Below, in pieces: positions 22,851 through 34,250 of a DNA stretch of 64,000 bases; within the stretch, counting starts at the first letter, position 1; every line of letters begins with the position of its first letter. This DNA comes from Megalonaias nervosa (taxonomy: Eukaryota > Mollusca > Bivalvia > Unionida > Unionidae), in contig JAECUM010009301.1 in the NCBI GenBank assembly GCA_016617855.1, positions 1 to 64,000 on the forward strand, read 5' to 3'. Position numbers and translations under genes: made by a program. The notes under the pieces were generated by a model that was not told the origin of the DNA, searched no databases, and was given only the letters and a program-made list of their open reading frames with translations.

Positions 22851-23060
22851 ATCTTACTCTGCCTGTCTGTCTGATTGTATATGTATTTTCGTCAGTCTAC
22901 ACGTGTCTGTCTCTCTGTCTACCTGCATTTTTGCCTGCAAGTATGCATGTAGATGTGCATGTTGCAAACATGTATGTATCGCTGCGCGCATGTCTGTAGA
23001 TTCGTCTGCATATCGGGCCGTGTAGGCATGCATGTCTGCATCGGTGTACGTTTTTGCAAG
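22851..23060. repeat. Cryptic simple sequence (CTGT/CATG-rich)
   Basis: Irregular mixture of GTCTGTCT, CATGTATG and TGCATG motifs without strict periodicity. Confidence 0.6.
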
Positions 23061-23414
23061 TTCGTAATAAAACCTACCTCAGTATAGTATACTGTCATAA
23101 GTCAGAAATTTTAATTTAAACTTCACGAAGTGTACAATGTTACTACATCCACCCAAAAGATACTTTTAACATGTATATAAAAAATGACACGCTTTTCAGG
23201 AAATTCATAGGCACCCTTGAGTTCCAATGTTACAAAGTAGCAACTAGTTTTAAGTGGCACACAACCTTTGCTTTTCGAGTATATGGCATAGAACTTTGTC
23301 GCAAGAAACTGTTTTGAACATTTCCCAAGCCAGCTGAAATATGAGAACAATGGTTTTGTTTGTGGGGTATAACCATGTATTAACCACATGGTATGTACAT
23401 GGCCAGCCAGTAAG

Positions 23415-23600
23415 TAGGTCATTATACTGGAGGAGGAAGAAGACTCTCCGACCCACGGGAAGCTACTGGAAAGCTTTCATACATACCCACGTTAGTCGAA
23501 CCGAGACTCAAACTCTTGTGAACAGTCGTGAGATGGTGTGAGTGATCTGAAAACCCGACCTCCCGGGGTCCCTTAGACCACTCGGACAGCCATGGGCATC
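23415..23600 (-). mobile_element. SINE family A, tail-truncated
   Basis: On the minus strand: GTCCGAGTGGTCTAAGGGAC (box A region), a GGTTTTCAGATCAC variable part, GAGTCTCGGTTCGAC (box B region) and body ending in AGTCTTCTTCCTCC. The GGCGTTAA and (ACA)n tail are missing. Confidence 0.82.
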
Positions 23601-24119
23601 TTAAATATGAAGACAAAGTGCGTTTACATTAATTAGTTTGCAATAGTCGACGAGCATAACAATTCAAAACGAATACTTTTCAGGTATATGGGTTAAGTGT
23701 GTAGTCGAGCTGGGTACCACAAACAATTTTGTTCCGCGGTATATCCGCACATGCCGCGATTCATACCACGGTATACAGCAGTTATGTTAGCAATCAACAA
23801 TTTAATTTTCAGGCTCAGGAACCTGGGAAAAAAGCTGGCTCTCAAATAGCTGAAACAAATATCTTGCCCTTGTTTACAGCAAAATATCATCGTATTACAT
23901 CGGTTACATTATTTAAAGAAAAATACAATTAATTATTTTGAGATAAAAGAAAATAAAATATATTGGCAAGAAAAAACTCAGTCTCCAAGTCTCTGGAAAA
24001 TTAAACGGTCAGTACCTTATAGAAGACTAATTTGTTATGTGTATGTTTTTATTTGGGGGGTGGGGTGTGTGGTTATGTGTGTTGGGGGGGTTGGGGGCCT
24101 ACATAAGCTGTCATCTAAA
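23601..24119. other. No feature seen
   Basis: AT-rich spacer with G-rich stretches at 24050-24090. Confidence 0.5.
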
Positions 24120-24675
24120 AACTGTCAATTGAGATGATTAAGCTTACACTATAGCTGACACCCTGTACAAGTGGTACAATTAAGCTTACACTATAGCTGA
24201 CACCCTGTACAAGTGGTACAATTAAGCTTACACTATAGCTAACACCCTGTACAAGTGGAATGATTAAGCTTACACTATAGCTGACACCCTGTACAAGTGG
24301 AATATGATTAAGCTTACACTATAGCGGACACCCTGTACAAGTGGAATGATTAAGCTTACACTGTAGCTGACACCCTGTACAAGTGGAATGATTAAGCTTA
24401 CACTGTAGCTGACACCCTGTACAAGTGGAATGATTAATCTTACACTATAGCTGACAGCCTGTACAAGTGTAATGATTAAGCTTACACTATAGCTGACACC
24501 CTGTACAAGTGGAATGATTAAGCTTACACTATAGCGGACACCCTGTACAAGTGGAATGATTAATCTTACACTATAGCTGACACCCTGTACAAGTGGAATG
24601 ATTAATCTTACACTATAGCTGACACCCTGTACAAGTGGAATGATTAAGCTTACACTATAGCGGACACCCTGTAAT
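24120..24675 (+). repeat. 42-bp minisatellite
   Basis: About thirteen units: GATTAAGCTTACACTATAGC, TGACACCCTGTACAAGTGGA, AT. Each contains a HindIII-type AAGCTT in most copies and the palindrome TGTACA. Period 42 keeps a minus-strand frame open for 138 codons, with a 14-residue repeat containing VQGVSYSV. Two units carry 44-bp variants. Not a gene. Confidence 0.96.
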
Positions 24676-24837
24676 AGATATAACATTAGAGGGCTGGTTG
24701 ATCAAAATGGGATCTAATGACACTGAAGTCTAAAATTTACTGGCTGCATTATTGATCTAATAAAAGGGAAAGTTTGAGTGGAATATTAACACTCGGTTGA
24801 AACATTTATCAGAGAGGGTAAGAAACACACTGACTCA

Positions 24838-25290
24838 ACAAACTAAAAATATTTAATGGACTAGAGAAATGACCTAATTTTCAAACAGACAACAAGTACT
24901 AAAAGGAAGAGCTGTACAAGATACTAAAGATCTGCAAAGGAATGCATGGATCGAAAACATTAACATACGCTAACACATCACTAACTGAAACAATTAAATT
25001 TCTGTCTCCTTGTATCAATCCAAATTTTTTCCCAAAAACTGGATTTGACCCGAAAATCTTATACAACATCCCGTTCGATCACCATAATCGCATACGTGAC
25101 ACGTGCCATATATATGATTCAAGGCGAAATTAAGTTGTGACGAATACAACTATTTTGGAAAAACATGAGAAAGAAAATACTTCGAATAGCATTAAATAAC
25201 AAGCTTATTACGGAGTATACTTAACCATAAACCCACCCACCCCCAAAAAACGCCGTAGACCGGTAACATCGCGCACCTTTAGCGTGTAGT
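24838..25290 (+). repeat. Dispersed repeat D, copy 2
   Basis: Same orientation as 13250-13800 and diverged from it; shared strings include GGACTAGAGAAATGAC-like, GACCCGAAAATCTTATACAA and CATACGTGACACGTGCCATA. An unclassified old repeat. Confidence 0.7.
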
Positions 25291-26512
25291 ATCCTGTTAC
25301 ATGTATGTGCTGCTAGGTCGTATAGACGCTGCAATATAACAAAAGATACCTCGCAATTTTGCGAATCTACCCTAATAGTTTGTTGATTCACATCTTCAAA
25401 ACAACCACATACATAATGAAACATCGACTGGTGTGAGAACTCTGATTTATTTAGGTATGCACACATGTATTAGTAGTAGTTGTAGTAGTCTTATATCCGC
25501 ACAATTCAGCTCTAATTCATAAGTTTATTATCATACTCATGTACATGCTTTTAGAATACAAAATACAAATATTGCGTGGTTACTGAATGCTATACTTACA
25601 ACATTAAACAGAAACTCCAAAGTATTAATGAAGTAAACACAGAACGGAGAAGATGGACAAATATACACAATTTTTTTTAATAAGAAAATACTTTTAAAAT
25701 AATAATATATCTCTTATTTTAAACCAGTAGTAATTTGCAGCATCTGGATATCAATGGGAATTGTAATGTTAAAAAGGACAAAAAATTAGCATGAGTATGT
25801 CACTGTAAGGCCAAGGAGAAAAATAATGTTTAAAATTTCATAGGACTAATATTAATGTGACTCTTTGGGAAATGAACATTATGACCTCATAGTGCCTTGT
25901 TTGTACTTGAAGGTAATGAAGGGAATATAAGGTCAAAGTAATAAGATAATATGAAAAATACACCATTTTAAACACTAACAACCCATATATACTTAGAAAT
26001 GATCAAACCTACTAACCAACACCTAGACTTACAAAAAGGGTAGGATGCACAAGAATGAGGATAAAATGGAAGTTAAAAACTTATAAAGAAAACTAGCACC
26101 CCCTGACAAAAACACCATCCCTATAACCCTATTAGTGATGTGAAAAAAAAGAAAAGGGTGTTAATATACACACACTATGTACACATACTTATATACTAAC
26201 ACACACACACACACACACGGGTAAGAGTGCTCGCACATGCTTCTGGTGTTAAGTGTTAGTTGTGAAAGACACAGACAAAGATAAACCACATACTAAATTG
26301 GCAGTTTTTTAGTAGTATCTCTTTTCTAAGAGAATTAATTGGCACTTAAAAAGGGCGTTGCGGAGGTTAACCAAAAATGGTTAACACATGCCACAAAGCT
26401 TCATTAGTCTCCCGCTTTTCCGCATTGCCAATCTCAAGACCAATACTCTCTTCAGACACCCATGTGTTTCAGTGTACACTCTTCTGATACCTTTGTGTTT
26501 GAGTGTACACAC
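25291..26512. other. No gene seen
   Basis: AT-rich DNA with a short (AC)n at about 26200-26218. Nothing else was recognised. Confidence 0.5.
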
Positions 26513-26598
26513 ATCTCTTCCAGATAGCTGTATCCGTGATCTTGGTGATGGCCCATGATGGTTTCACATACACGAGGTAGTCGGGATTGAAGAGCACA
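26513..26598 (-). CDS. Possible internal exon, unknown protein
   Basis: On the minus strand a textbook acceptor (TTTTTTCCCCAG) at 26599-26610 is followed by an open 86-bp stretch that reads VLFNPDYLVYVKPSWAITK and then ITDTAIWKR, up to a weak donor (T|GTGTGT). The residue composition looks protein-like, but I do not recognise the family. No neighbouring exon with matching phase was identified. Confidence 0.25.
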
Positions 26599-27464
26599 CT
26601 GGGGAAAAAATGTGCAATGACTTCACGTTCGTTCACATCTTAATGTTTTGTTTGTCTTGAGAAAAGGTGACTCATTGGATCAAAGCACCTCTGTATATAG
26701 TCTAGTGGCGTATCGAAACTGATTCTGGGGTTCCACTAATTAGAATGCGTTTGGAAAATTCAGTCTGTATATGTTTTCTGTCTATCAGTCAGAGTATAGC
26801 TGAAGTGTGACGTCACTTTGATTCCTGTACACACGAACGTTTCTACGATTCACCAGTGTAGAACAATGCAAGTACAGTATAACATGGCTGCAATGAATAT
26901 GTGTTGGGGTACGTCTGCAGTGGATTCTTCTTATACTCGGAGTGATAGTACATCTGCTGGTGTAATGAATATTATTTTGAGGAAGAATGAACTTGAATTT
27001 GGGTTTGGATTTCTGCGGTTTCGTATCTTCTCATAAATTGTTATCAATACCACCCCTCTCCTTCTTCCCCAGAATTGCCACAGAGGAAACAAAGGACGAG
27101 TTATATACTTTTGTTTACAAAGTTAAAAAGAGCTGTAATTTGTTTAAAAATTATAACAACAACGAGCGGAAAAGAAAAAGCAACAAGAGGAAAAGAAAAC
27201 TTTGAACAGTGAACATAATGAATGGTGTGAAAACAAAACAGTTTGCTGTAAGACATTTTTGACGGAGCTAAAACACCTCGGAGAAATGAATAATCTAAGA
27301 GAACGAGAACAACACTTACACATAAACCCTCCACTAGCAAGACAACAGCAGTAGCGGTAACCACTACCACCACCACAGCAAAAGTAGGATACGAACTTGG
27401 AAAAGGTTTTTGAGACAGCAGCAGTTGATGTTGAAAAATTCATAATTTTAATTTTTTTTTCAAA
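26599..27464. other. No gene seen
   Basis: Contains one TGACGTCA palindrome at 26808-26815. The overlapping frames on both strands at 26818-27467 are not convincing. Confidence 0.4.
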
Positions 27465-27654
27465 CATAAAGGTCTATTTCATGGCCACCCAGTTTTCCTG
27501 GAAAAGAGATACAACTCCAATGATTGCCAAATCAAACGAAGCATATCATGCCATGATAAATTGCTTGTCTTTGTTTTCAACATCTTTTCAATATTATACA
27601 AAACCAAATCAAGGCATAGATACACTTACAGTTTTGGAATATGCTCTTGAATAA
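27465..27654 (+). CDS. Possible coding fragment, unknown
   Basis: Open frame that reads FSWKRDTTPMIAKSNEAYH and continues to LEYALE before a TAA. An acceptor-like AACATAAAG|GTCTAT precedes it. No family was recognised. Weak call, made because the composition is balanced and not repeat-derived. Confidence 0.2.
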
Positions 27655-27799
27655 AAATAACGATGACATTTCAAAGCACATCAAAAAGTCAATTTAATTT
27701 TGGTAATTTATTATCTTTTGTTTTATATTTCTTTACTGCATTGGGTTCTTCTTCTGCTTCATTTTCTTGTTTTCTTATCTTGCTTTTATGAATTTCTTC

Positions 27800-28060
27800 A
27801 CTGGAATGGCTTTCTTCTTCTTCTTCTTCTTCTTCTTCTTCTTCTTCTTCTTCTCGTTTTTTGAATGTTCTGTATTTGCCTTTTTGTTTTTTTTCGTGGA
27901 ATAGTCTGAAGAAAAAAAAATGTCCTTTTTCTTGGCAGTGTTAACGGGTATTTTACGTTTGTCAGCATCTGCTCTATCTTGGAGGTTCTTTTTTGACATT
28001 ATGTCTCCCAGTGTCTTATCTCCTGACAGACGTATTAAGTATCTTCACTAGACATTTAGA
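27800..28060 (-). CDS. Possible lysine-rich coding fragment, unknown
   Basis: The minus-strand frame includes RLSGDKTLGDIMSKKNLQD and RADADKRKIPVN, then a lysine-rich tail encoded by a (TTC)n tract (27808-27854). The non-repetitive first part looks protein-like. The poly-lysine part is microsatellite-driven. No homologue was recognised. Confidence 0.22.
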
Positions 28061-28516
28061 GATGAGTAGCAATGTGTCTTGTTAGAGGTCCTTTCGAATG
28101 GCTCTCTACAAATCTCTGACTTGAAGTAGGATCTTTTGTGACACTTTCATATTCACAGGTCGAAATTAAGTGAGATTATTCTATTCGGTAGAGGAGCTAT
28201 TTATATAGTGACAAGGAGGTAAACCTATTTCAATCAAACTTGAATCATCATGAATCAATTGCACCTTTCGAAGAAGAAAGCAGAAACCAAGCGATGTCAT
28301 GTGTCACCTAACACTCTTCAAAAAGTGCTGGTAGTAGTTCACCCTAGCGGTTTTAAAGAGAACACGAATGACCCCCATCCAACACGATCCATATCACAAA
28401 ATCTAAATTGTGAAAATCGGATAAGAATGAAATTCGTTCCCTGATGACCGTTTTTGCAGTTAAGCTACCAACAAAGTGACTTTCATCAAATTTAGAACGG
28501 CTGCTTAAACTTTCAG

Positions 28517-28700
28517 AGTCAATTTTAAGGTGTTTAAGGCTGAAGTTCCAGCAGTGAAAGCATTCATTACCAATTTAATAGTGTCTACTTTAGATGGATG
28601 GAAACCACAGTGCCAAGCCGAAGATGAAGATCACATGAGACTGTCCATCACTCATGACAGTCTGAAATCTTCTGTTTCTGATCGTGTTATTTATATTTAA
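28517..28700 (+). CDS. Possible terminal exon, unknown
   Basis: After the acceptor-like AAACTTTCAG, a 60-codon frame runs VNFKVFKAEVPAVKAFITNL through LDGWKPQCQAEDEDHMRL to a TAA at 28698. It has no ATG at the start, so it would have to be an internal or last exon, or the remains of a mobile-element ORF. The composition is convincingly protein-like. Family unknown. Confidence 0.3.
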
Positions 28701-29171
28701 TTTGTATTGTTGGTTGGCTTTTCTTAATGACAATAATGTTATGTACATCTGCATTTTGTACTAGACTTTATCCAAAATCAAATTAATGGTGTACCAGACC
28801 AGTGATATTTACTTTGTAAACAACATAATACATACTTAATATTTCTCTACGAGAATTGATTAAATATTCATATCATTATTAATAGTAAACATGTTTACTT
28901 CAATTTGAGTCAAGATATACTCTTGATTCTGACCTTAGAAACTTCCAGAATGTAAATTTAGCTGATAGAATATTTTCAGAAAATGGTAATTGCGACCTAG
29001 GTTGAATAGAGGGGTCTGTAACCTTGTTTACATTAGGATTATTCATTCTTGCCTTAAAATTTGAAGCAGAATCGGTCTTAGTGTTGTGTTCAGTTTTTAA
29101 TTTGGTTATGGAGAAAACTCACCCAACGTCCAAAAATAGAATACATGGTGGATCCAATTTAGTACTTTCAG

Positions 29172-29297
29172 GTCACTGACGATAAAGGAAAACGCACTAA
29201 ACATGGGGTAGTCATACGTGAAGATCTTGACGAATTACGACGAGGTCAGAGAGTTTGTTCTCTTCGAAGAGTTTGGCAACATTATCATTGCTGTTAA
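29172..29297 (+). CDS. Possible terminal exon, unknown
   Basis: TTTAGTACTTTCAG is a good acceptor. The 41-codon frame after it reads VTDDKGKRTKHGVVIREDLD, then ELRRGQRVCSLRRVW, ending in TAA. It lies 470 bp downstream of the similar-looking fragment at 28517. The two may be parts of one decayed gene or element. Not recognised. Confidence 0.3.
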   Translation, partial: VTDDKGKRTKHGVVIREDLDELRRGQRVCSLRRVWQHYHCC

Positions 29298-29595
29298 CGT
29301 GACAACCAATGTTCGCTTTCATTTCGTTTTGTAAGTATTAGGAAGTAGGCGTCCTTTACTTTATCACCAAAAGTTGCACGTACATCGATTTCCTTGTGTG
29401 CTATCACTCTCGAATCGAGGACAAGCACTTACGAGCGTGTACAGACGAACACCGCTAAGACACCATTATGAATTCTGCGAGAACCCCCCCCCCCAAAAAA
29501 AGCAAGAACAACTTTATACCAATTGCAAAATGTAAGCACTCGCCTTCAAATATTGTTCGAGTGAAATGGTGAATTTGGATATGTTGAAAGAAGCT
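29298..29595. other. No feature seen
   Basis: Unique-looking spacer with a C9/A7 homopolymer pair near 29486-29502. Confidence 0.5.
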
Positions 29596-30342
29596 TTAAA
29601 GTCCCAATGCCGCCGTTTATCATAACTTTCGCCATTCTTCCAATCTATCTAAAGATTGGAAGGAAGGAAATAATATGTTGAGAAAGTTAAACCATTCTTT
29701 GAAATGATCAAAATGTTCGGTTTAAACGACGTTTAAATATTCTGTTTACAATTAAGAGGTGCCACCCCTTAATTCAGTCAACGAAGTCACTTGTAATTTA
29801 ATTATTTTTTGGGGAGTGCTCCACAAGTAGTGTAGTGATACGTTCGACAAATTCCTTTAGTGGCTCATCTAGTAACAAAAATTTCGCAATTGGCGTACAT
29901 CTGACTCCAGAGGGAATGGAGAGAGCCAAGCCGCCTTTTTTAAATGGATCTGAAACGAAAAAGCGTGTATTGAATACAAAAAAAGATTATGGTGAACAAT
30001 GGTGATCAGCTGTGGCTCTTTGAAGCGCGAACTTTGGCTGAAGACAATCCGACGTAGCGTGGTGTTGTCTTCTTATGTTTACAACTGCGTTGTCATCAAA
30101 TCTTATTTTCCAGCTTTCGACTGAAATCGGATTACCCACGGATGTCGCCCATCAACATCGGATTAATTCGCATACATGGGTTCCTCAGTTCGAGGGAGAA
30201 ATTACATGGCTCATAATGTGATGAAACCTCGATTTTATCTGGTTTAATGGAACCCGACCAAGTTTAGGACCAGTATATTTCAAGATTCAGTATTATTCAG
30301 ATGATTCGGCTTTTGCTCATAACGGCGGCATTGGGGGCTTAA
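29596..30342. mobile_element. TTAA-flanked non-autonomous DNA transposon
   Basis: TTAA at 29596-29599 and 30339-30342 bracket 739 bp. The inner ends are inverted repeats: AGTCCCAATGCCGCCGTT on the left and, reverse-complemented, GCCCCCAATGCCGCCGTT on the right. TTAA target duplication is the hallmark of piggyBac-type transposition. The ends do not match a piggyBac family I can name, and no transposase frame is present. A short internal hairpin (CTTCCAATCT/AGATTGGAAG) lies near 29638. Confidence 0.72.
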
Positions 30343-31576
30343 AATCAGAGAATTTTGGATTTAATTCATCACGCTAAAAGTTCTTTTTTAAATTTTCACT
30401 TTGTATTCAAGAGAAATACATTCTTTGTTGAATTTTACAAAACTTGCTGGTTTTCTCTCTTTTCTGTCGTAACACAAAACAAAATCAGTTATTCTCTTGG
30501 CTAAACCAATAACTTTTAAGGGCCAGATCTTGGCTAAACCAATAACCCTTTTAAGGGCTAGATCTCTCAGAAACAGAGATACTATTCAGACATTGACAAA
30601 ATATTTGTTTTGTGTTTGTCTGTGTCTATGTCTATGTCTATAACAACTAAAGCTTAAATACCCACGTATGTTTGTCTATGTCTATCAAAACTAAAGCTTA
30701 AATACCCATGTATGTTTGTGCTTATGTGTGTAAGCAATCATATTTTCCAGTGTATGTTACCAAGTATGTTTTATTGTGTGGTGCGTGATTATTGTTTATA
30801 TTCCCTTGCTTTTCTGTCATTCCTCTTTTTACTATTTCATGTGATAGCCTATAATCCTGTTTGTGTTTATAGTGTGTGTATTTTTGTATCCTTGTCTCCC
30901 TTTTACTTCCTACGTTTATGTGTGATATAAGTACGTTTTTTGTATATAGTGTGTGTATCGTATTGCTTTTAGTTTCTCCTTAAACTTTACAACTAGGATT
31001 ATAGTGATTAGGGCGTGTTAATTGTGTTCATAGGGGGATGATAGGAAGTTATAGAAGCAACTTTAGTATTTCTTTATAAGGGGTTTGAATTCTATTTCAT
31101 ATCCCTTCTTTCACAGCCTACTATTTGTGTGAGTTGGTGTAGGTGTTGGTAAGTTGGTGTGATTATTGGTAATTAAGTCTTGTGTATTGACGAATAAGAC
31201 TATGTATATGTTTCGCATTATGTTTTTTTCCCTTTACCCATATTCCCATCCCCCCCCCCCAATATAAACAGATGACACTGTGGGGTCTTAATGTTCATTC
31301 CCCTTTGACCCCCGAAGGTCACATTAATGTTGATCCTCTCCGCTGGAAAGTTTTTGTATGCTTTTATGTCCATGCATAATATATGAACGATAATGTACTC
31401 TTGTTTTGTTTACCGTGTACCCGATAGTTGTTTATTTTCGTTTTTAACTATTTCACAATACTGAATTGATTTCACCAATTGCTCGACGAGCAAAGTGCCC
31501 GCAGTGAGAACCCTGATTAATGTAAGCTCTCTGGTCGTGGATTTGACCATAACTATGGTACGCAGAGAAAAGCCTA

Positions 31577-31579
<3 letters not shown>
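30343..31579. other. No gene; small local duplications
   Basis: Two short tandem duplications: TTGGCTAAACCAATAAC units at about 30498-30562 and a 60-bp TGTCTATG..AAAGCTTAAATACCCA unit at about 30610-30715. The rest is GT-rich and uninformative. Confidence 0.55.
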
Positions 31580-31618
<39 letters not shown>

Positions 31619-31740
31619 GACTTTGTATAGCGCCTATTCTTTAGAAGTTCTAAGCGCTTTACAACATTTGACAACACTTAAAAACATATATAATGATATG
31701 ATTACAAAAATAAAAACAAACACCACGAAATTAGAAAATT
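31580..31740 (-). mobile_element. L2-like LINE 3' end, severely 5'-truncated
   Basis: On the minus strand the last ~125 bp match the 3' UTR of the LINE at 48655-51547 almost base for base (TGTAAAGCGCTTAGAACTTC, GGCGCTATACAAAGTCC), followed by (ATT)n at 31580-31614, the element's own tail. Truncated reverse transcription is typical of LINEs. A frame over the tail is not a gene. Confidence 0.9.
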
Positions 31741-33529
31741 ATTATCACAACATAACGAGTTTTGTCAGGAAGCTATCCACTCTAAAGGATCGGTCTTCAT
31801 CTGTATAGATATGTGAAATATAAAAATGCATTCTATCATTGCTATCCGTTTTTGTGATAGAATTGTTAAATATATATGATGTGTAAGAATTTATTCTAAC
31901 TTTGACAGATAGTTAGACCTATTTATAACTCGGTGCCATCAGATAGACTATAGTCTGTTTCCAATTGGCAATTTTTATAACTGAACAAACTGAATTCATT
32001 TATATGATGCATGCAATTAAAGGATGAGTAATGTTATAGTTCTTATAATTCAGAGAGATTATTGTTGTCGGACAGATTCGTGTATAATAATAATCTCTGT
32101 ATAGTAGTTCAGATGAAATTATTTAATATCTAAGGAAGCCAATTTACGTGCGCGCATGCGTCACGTTTATTATTGCATTAGTACTTAACCGTGTCTCTTG
32201 TACTACACAGCTCAATCATATATCGTTAACTTTTTGTTTGAATGCAGTGTCGTTGAATTGTGGGGTTTCGTGAAACTACTGCTGTCGATAGTGACGCTGG
32301 CTTTGAGGACGGTAGTGGTTTGCTCGCAGTGAAGGACCAAAACTTCTGGACTAATGATATGCAGGGAATGAAGAGGCTATTGAGGGATCATTCTGCAGAC
32401 TGGGAGGAACGGATCATGCATGGTGACTCCTGGTCAATTCGACGAGAGGGGGCCCGGGCCGAACAACACTTTTCAATTTTATAAAAGAAAACTTTTGTTT
32501 CAACAACAACTAGGAGAGGCCCGGGTGTTTCTTACCCCAGGGCCCGTAATCGCTCTCTACGGCCCTGAGCTGATCTACGTCGTGATCGTCAAATGGACAC
32601 AATGACATACAGATAATCGATTTTTTAAATCAATGTGCAATATCACTATCAATGAAATCCATAATTCAGCATGGCTAGACGAGTTAAAATCAAACTGTAC
32701 ATATTCTACTTGTTAATGAACCATTATTCATATTTTTGTACAAAGTCTATAATTTGTTACCCCAAGTGACAGAATGATACCTTATAGATAGTTGTATGCA
32801 TATCCCATACCCTTGGCGATAGATAAAAGAAATGTTTATATTTGTTTAAATTCGAATCATTGATCATCCGTGGTGATGGACTATATATCAATCATACTTG
32901 TTTATAAGTTTCATACCTTGAACGCCAACATGACCTGTATGACTTTTGACCTTTGACCTGTATGACTTTTACTACAAGCAAGTTCTTCGTCTACGGGACA
33001 AATGATACTTGAAAAGACGAAGCAAACACTTAGCATAAAAATTCTTTAAGCGGGATAAGCATGTACAGACTAAAATTCGCATATTTTCCAAAAATCCTAA
33101 AATTGAAGTCATTCCTTTATTTTCTCTAGTAACATTACATTTAGTACTAATACAGACGATTCTAGAGCTTCTCAACGCCAAATAAATGTATTATCCATCT
33201 CGATATTATGTCGAGATTGGAACGGTTTTCAGTTGTGCTTCTTGATTATGTATGAATTTTCTTTCTTTTCCTAAACAATAATGTTGCAAATTAGCCACTT
33301 AAAAGCAATAAAGTAATTATTTAAATGGCACTGATGATGAAACTATTTCACATTTCCTGTCTTTGATATTTAATTTTATATCTGACATTTTGTTTCTTGT
33401 AAGGAGGTCAGTGTGGAAATAGATGTGAAAGCCATTATGGCAGTACTGTGTTCAATTTCGTATTAAAGTATTGAATTACATTTTCTCAATGTTCAAATAA
33501 GTCTTAGTTGTCACAATGTATGAGTTTCA
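31741..33529. other. No gene seen
   Basis: Unique AT-rich DNA. A 74-codon plus-strand frame at 32260-32484 has no recognised domain. A DR1-like TGACCTTTGACCT lies at 32947-32959, and a bulged hairpin (CAGGGCCCGTA/TACGGCCCTG) lies near 32541-32571. Confidence 0.4.
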
Positions 33530-33826
33530 TACAAGGAGAAGTATCCTGCAAGTGGTATGTATAGGACAAATATGGATTGCTACAAATAATATGTATATGA
33601 CAAGTATGGACTGATACACATAGTATGTATATGACAAGTATGGACTGCTACAAATAGCATGTAAATGACAAATATGAACTGCGACAAGTAATATGTATAT
33701 GACAAGTATGGACGTACACAGGTAGTATGTATATGACAAGTATAGACGCCTTAAATTAGTATGTATAGGACAAGTATGGATACCTACAAATAGTATGTAT
33801 ATGACAAGTATGGACGCCTACAAATA

Positions 33827-33876
<50 letters not shown>

Positions 33877-34250
33877 CAAGTATGAACTACTAGAAATAGT
33901 ATGTATATAACAAATATGGACTGCTACAAATACTATGTATATGACAAATATGCACGCCTAAAAGTAGTATGTATATAACAAGTAGGGACTGCAACAAGTA
34001 GTATGTATATGATAAGTACGGACGCCTAAAAACAGTATGCATAGAATATGTATGAACGCCTACAAGTAACATGTATATGACAAGTATGGATACCTACAAG
34101 TAGTATGTCTATGAGATGTATGGATGCCTACAACTAGTATGTTCAGGACAAGTATGGACGCCTATAATTAGTATGTACAGGACGAGTATGGACGCTTAAA
34201 ATCAATATTTATAGGACAAGTATGGACGCGTACAATTAGTATGTATAGGA
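33530..34250 (+). repeat. ~30-bp minisatellite, left part
   Basis: Degenerate units such as AGTATGTATATGACAAGTAT plus GGACGCCTACAA, about 23 copies, with an (AT)n expansion at 33827-33875. The array resumes at about 35285 after an unrelated insertion. Confidence 0.92.

Noticed and set aside
24270..24686. 138-codon minus-strand frame of 14-residue repeats
   Set aside because: It is the 42-bp minisatellite read in frame. Unit variants and array ends match DNA repeat boundaries, not protein features.
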